From Boswellia sacra (lineage: Eukaryota > Streptophyta > Magnoliopsida > Sapindales > Burseraceae): 64,000 bases of DNA. The DNA is taken from assembly GCA_013180625.2 (NCBI GenBank), contig SNVD02004565.1:496001-560000 (forward strand), in the 5' to 3' direction. Each line of letters opens with the position of its first letter. The first letter of the stretch is position 1. The position numbers and the translations under genes were made by a program. Shown piece by piece: positions 61,101-64,000 of this stretch. The notes beneath the pieces are model-generated. The model was given only the letters and a program-made list of their open reading frames with translations. It was not told the origin of the DNA and made no database searches.

Positions 61101-63404
61101 GGTTTGGAGAACAAGGCAGCAGATGCCTTATCCAAGCATCCAGATTTCACTGCTCTATCTATTTCTCCTTTTGTTGTTTATGACCTATTGGGAAAGGAAT
61201 TAGAAGATGATGTTGAGTTAAAGAAGTTGAAAGATGACGTTGCAGTGGTAAATGCTAGTCCAGAGGGATATGCAGTGGTTCAAGGGAAGCTTTTATATAA
61301 GGGCAGAATTAGGGATGTCAAAATTGCCCGGGCGGGGTCAGGTACCCGGATCCCCGGCCCGGTATTGCAGGGGAATTACCCGGATTTCCGGGGAGATTGG
61401 CAAGGGATGGGGAGAGTACTCCTGGGGAACGCCTGGGGTCGAGCAGGGGCCGGGGACTAGGCTCCTCGGCCTGGCCCCGACATTTAATTTATTTAATTTA
61501 CGACAATATAAACAAGCAAACTGGCAAAACGCTCGACAAAACTCGACAAAACTCGACAGAGCTCGACACGACTCAACACTTACATGTATGTTGTGTCAGA
61601 TTCATAACTGACACTCAATATCAGTTTATTTTCGAAGACTTCGAGTGTCAGATGATGCATCCGACACTCCACACTTACATGTCGAGTCATGTCGTCGAGC
61701 GAGTCTAGTTTTGTCAAGCGTTTTTGCAGGTTGCTTGTTTTAGCTTTGTTTTTTTGCCTTTTTGCATCATATTTAACTACAACGGCCTTGTATTTGCAGG
61801 TTGAAGCAAATGACAATGAATTGTAGACAATAGAGTATGTCTACGTACAATTTTTTTAAAATAAAAAACAGAATTAAAAAATCCGGGGTACATATCCGAG
61901 GAATTGAATTCCTCGGCCCGGGGATTAAATTCCCCGGCTCGGCCCTGGCCCCGGAAATTCGGGAGAATTTTTCGGGGACGGGGATTAAAAAACCTTCCCG
62001 AGGCCGGGGCCAGTGCCGGGGCCGGGGATTGAGGTCCCCGGCCGGGCCCTGGGTTTTTGACATTCCTAGGTAGAATAGTCCTAACCAGAAAGTCTAAAAT
62101 GATTCCTAAGTTGCTGAAAGAATTCCATGCTAGCCCGATGGGAGGGCATTTCGAATTGCTTAGGACCACTCAAAGAATTTCTAATGAATTTTTCTGGCCT
62201 GGAATGAAGAAGGAAATAAAGGCCTATGTAGAATCTTGTGCCATTTGCCAGCAAAACAAATACTTGGCACTGTCACCAGCCGGATTACTTCAGCCCCTAC
62301 CCATTCCTAATCAAGTTTGGGAAGATATTTCTATGGATTTCATTGAAGGGTTGCCTAAATCTGAAGGGTATGATACTATCTTAGTAGTGGTTGACAGGTT
62401 AAGTAAATATGCCCATTTTCTACCCCTCAAACATCCTTTTAATGCTCAAGTGATGGCAGCAGTCTTTGTTAAGGAAGTGGTTAGACTCCATGGGATTCCA
62501 CGTTCCATCATCACTGACAGGGACCGTGTCTTCCTCAGTTTATTTTGGACTGAATTGTTCAAAATGCAAGGCACCCAATTGAAACGTAGTACAGCCTACC
62601 ACTCATAAACCGATGGCCAATCGGAAGTGGTGAACCGCTGTCTCGAGACCTATTTGCGGTGTTTTGTTGGTGGCAAGCCCAAACAGTGGGCGCAATAGCT
62701 TCCTTGGGCAGAGTATTGGTACAATACCACTTATCACGCGTCAGCCAAGACCTCACCTTTCAAGATTCTGTATGGAAGAGAACCCCTCGCCCCCTCCCTC
62801 CCTCTTCCCCACTGGTTCGTTATGGTCAGAACTCTACTAATGTCTCAATGGTTGACCAGTTACTTGAGGAGAGGGATGCTATAATTGATGAACTAAAACA
62901 GAATCTGTTGACAGCCCAAGACAAAATGAAACTACTAGTAGATAAGAGACGTTGCGAGGAACAGTTCCAAGAAGGAGATTTGGTCTATCTCGACTTCAAC
63001 CTTATAGGCAACAATCTTTGGCTCGAAGGAGAAATGAAAAGTTGAGTCCTAGATATTATGGACCCTTTCCAGTGGAAAACAAAGTGGGACAGGTGGCTTA
63101 CAGATTAAAATTACCGGTTGGTTCTGCTGTGCATCCGGTCTTTCATGTTTCCCAATTAAAAAGACTGATAGGAAACACTCCAGCCTCACCTTTACTTCCT
63201 TCTCAGCTTAGTTCTACCATGGAGTTAGTTGCTGAACCTGAGAATGTGCTGGATGTACGCCAAAGGACAAAGGGATCTGGGGTAGCTACTAAAGTACTGG
63301 TCAAATGGAAAGACCTTCCGGAATTTGAAGCCGCTTGGGAGCAGTTTAACTTGCTTAAGCAGCAGTTCCTTGACTTTCACCTTGAGGACAAGGTGAATGC
63401 TTAG
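58118..63404 (+). pseudogene. Chromovirus gag-pol with chromodomain, decayed
   Basis: Gag starts MAGKSTTTSRLDSVEEKMEI (coiled coil), then MPVFNGGDPDGWAFRAERYF, and after an in-frame TGA (58604) KELLLNRFRSTQEGTNFEQF. Next come a knuckle CYRCDEKFSPRHRC (59104), protease with DPGAIHNF in place of the usual DSGA, RT ([32 protein letters not shown] near 60364-60381), RNase H (TDASGMGIGAVL), integrase (HASPMGGHFELLRT, CAICQQNK, MDFIEGLPKSEG, ITDRDRVF) and a chromodomain at about 63225-63390 (VLVKWKDLPEFEAAWE). Stops at 59690, 60205, 60487, 62606 and near 62696, a frameshift near 60840, and the hAT insertion after LLYKGR (61310) inactivate it. The chromodomain places it among chromoviruses; Reina or Tekay/Galadriel clade cannot be decided here. 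Confidence 0.92.
61310..62068. mobile_element. hAT-type MITE with GC-rich ends, nested in the chromovirus pol
   Basis: The 759-bp element has ends TAGGGATGTCAAAA and TTTTTGACATTCCTA with a near-perfect 8-bp duplication (GGCAGAAT at 61302-61309, GGTAGAAT at 62069-62076). The pol reading resumes cleanly (LLYKGR then IVLTRKSKMIPK). The outer about 150 bp at each side consist of CCCCGG/CCGGGG-rich sequence. The interior is a second inverted repeat (about 61512-61560 against 61683-61741: AACAAGCAAACTGGCAAAAC against the complement AACAAGCAACCTGCAAAAAC). It is a relative of the element at 15905 but with different cargo. Confidence 0.88.
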
Positions 63405-63415
63405 GCAGGGGGTAT

Positions 63416-63822
63416 TGATAGGCCTCCAGTCAGGTTCACTTATGTTAGGCGCCATCAAAATAAGAAGAAAGGAGGGTAGAGTTAGGAATTATCCTTGTGA
63501 CGGATGTTTATTTTTCTGTTATGAGCTGAAGCTGGGTAGGGGAGTTAGTTATCTTCCTAGGGAATTGTGTGGAGTTAGTTAGAGGATAAATGGGAGGAAC
63601 CGAGAGAGAGAGGGGAGCTAGCTAATTGTGTATACTTTGTGAGATTCTATCTCTTGGGAGAGCTGGCAGGACTCTCGAATATCTTGCCTCCTAACAATCA
63701 AGAATAAAATTCCTTCTCAGAATGTTTTTACAACAGCATTTCCAGAATAATTTGCAACCTCATCTTCCAAAAACTAGTTAATCATACCTAATGCAGTGTG
63801 TGTGGTGAGCTAGGAACTATCA
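63416..63822 (+). repeat. 3' LTR of the chromovirus
   Basis: 407 bp, TGATAG...CTATCA, followed by the TATAA duplication. It contains the about 40 bp missing from the 5' LTR, so it is the fuller copy. Confidence 0.92.
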
Positions 63823-64000
63823 TATAATTTTCCTTAGTGCAAACTATATGTATCCTCATCAATTTAAGAGAGTTATGTTCTTTCTCTTGGAATCTTGATT
63901 ATGTTTGATTCGAAAATCATTAGTACTATTTAAATGTCTTTTTATTAATTTTAGTGAGATCGATTTTGACGTATCTGAATCAACATTTCTTGCTTATTAT
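63823..64000. other. Intron of AMP deaminase, right of the chromovirus
   Basis: AT-rich sequence with no exon similar to the next expected AMP deaminase segment. Confidence 0.6.

Larger units (their letters stand above)
57714..63822 (+). mobile_element. Chromovirus (Ty3/Gypsy) LTR retrotransposon in an intron of AMP deaminase
   Basis: It is flanked by TATAA at 57709-57713 and 63823-63827. LTRs are 57714-58081 and 63416-63822, each starting TGATAG and ending CTATCA. A Met-type primer site (TGGTATCAGAGCC, 58085) and a purine-rich tract (GGCAGGGGGTA, about 63404) sit at the inner edges. gag, protease, RT, RNase H, integrase and a C-terminal chromodomain occur in that order. It lies in the same orientation as the host gene. 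Several stops and an inserted hAT element make it non-autonomous. Confidence 0.93.

Overview
This is a plant nuclear window, most likely from a eudicot. It has short GT-AG exons, long AT-rich introns, no operons or ribosome binding sites, and dense plant-type transposons. The species cannot be fixed from sequence alone; a woody rosid would fit the gene content.

The host genes are few. (1) At 248-3147, minus strand, is the 5' two thirds of a PTST2/FLO6-type starch-granule protein gene; its CBM48 domain runs off the left edge. (2) At 6778-25290, plus strand, is a tandem cluster of three NRT1/PTR (NPF2-clade) transporter genes. Copy 1 (6778-9093) and copy 3 (22193-25290) are open. Copy 2 (15080-20271) is a pseudogene split by transposons. 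Copy 2 has the 5' flank and N-terminus of copy 3 but the body and 3' flank of copy 1, as unequal crossing-over would leave. (3) At 53188-56992, plus strand, are ten exons of AMP deaminase (FAC1/AMPD). The catalytic C-terminal half lies beyond the right edge, and a 6.1-kb chromovirus occupies the intron after exon 10.

Most of the rest is mobile DNA. A Tat-lineage Ty3/Gypsy element (28583-40013) has matching TTAAT target duplications and two same-orientation LTRs, but its core (gag C-terminus, pol, antisense gene, tandem repeats) is inverted relative to its LTRs, PBS, PPT and gag start. It carries a four-exon antisense gene whose putative promoter is now cut off from it. Region 41470-45500 holds a Copia (SIRE-like) LTR plus gag with a 940-bp tandem duplication. 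Next come an unclassified repeat with a 65-bp array, a small cytochrome P450 (CYP94-like) fragment at 46600-46870, and a decayed Copia gag at 49190-50165 on the minus strand. Several small DNA transposons are delimited by target duplications: hAT-type at 10399, 14260, 15905 and 61310, Tourist/Harbinger-type at 10983 and 51796, and a Mutator-like foldback at 12719.

No rRNA, true tRNA, CRISPR or bacterial feature was seen. The strongest candidates for something unusual are the inverted-core Tat element, the chimeric transporter pseudogene, and two GC-rich-ended hAT elements that share ends but carry unrelated interiors.
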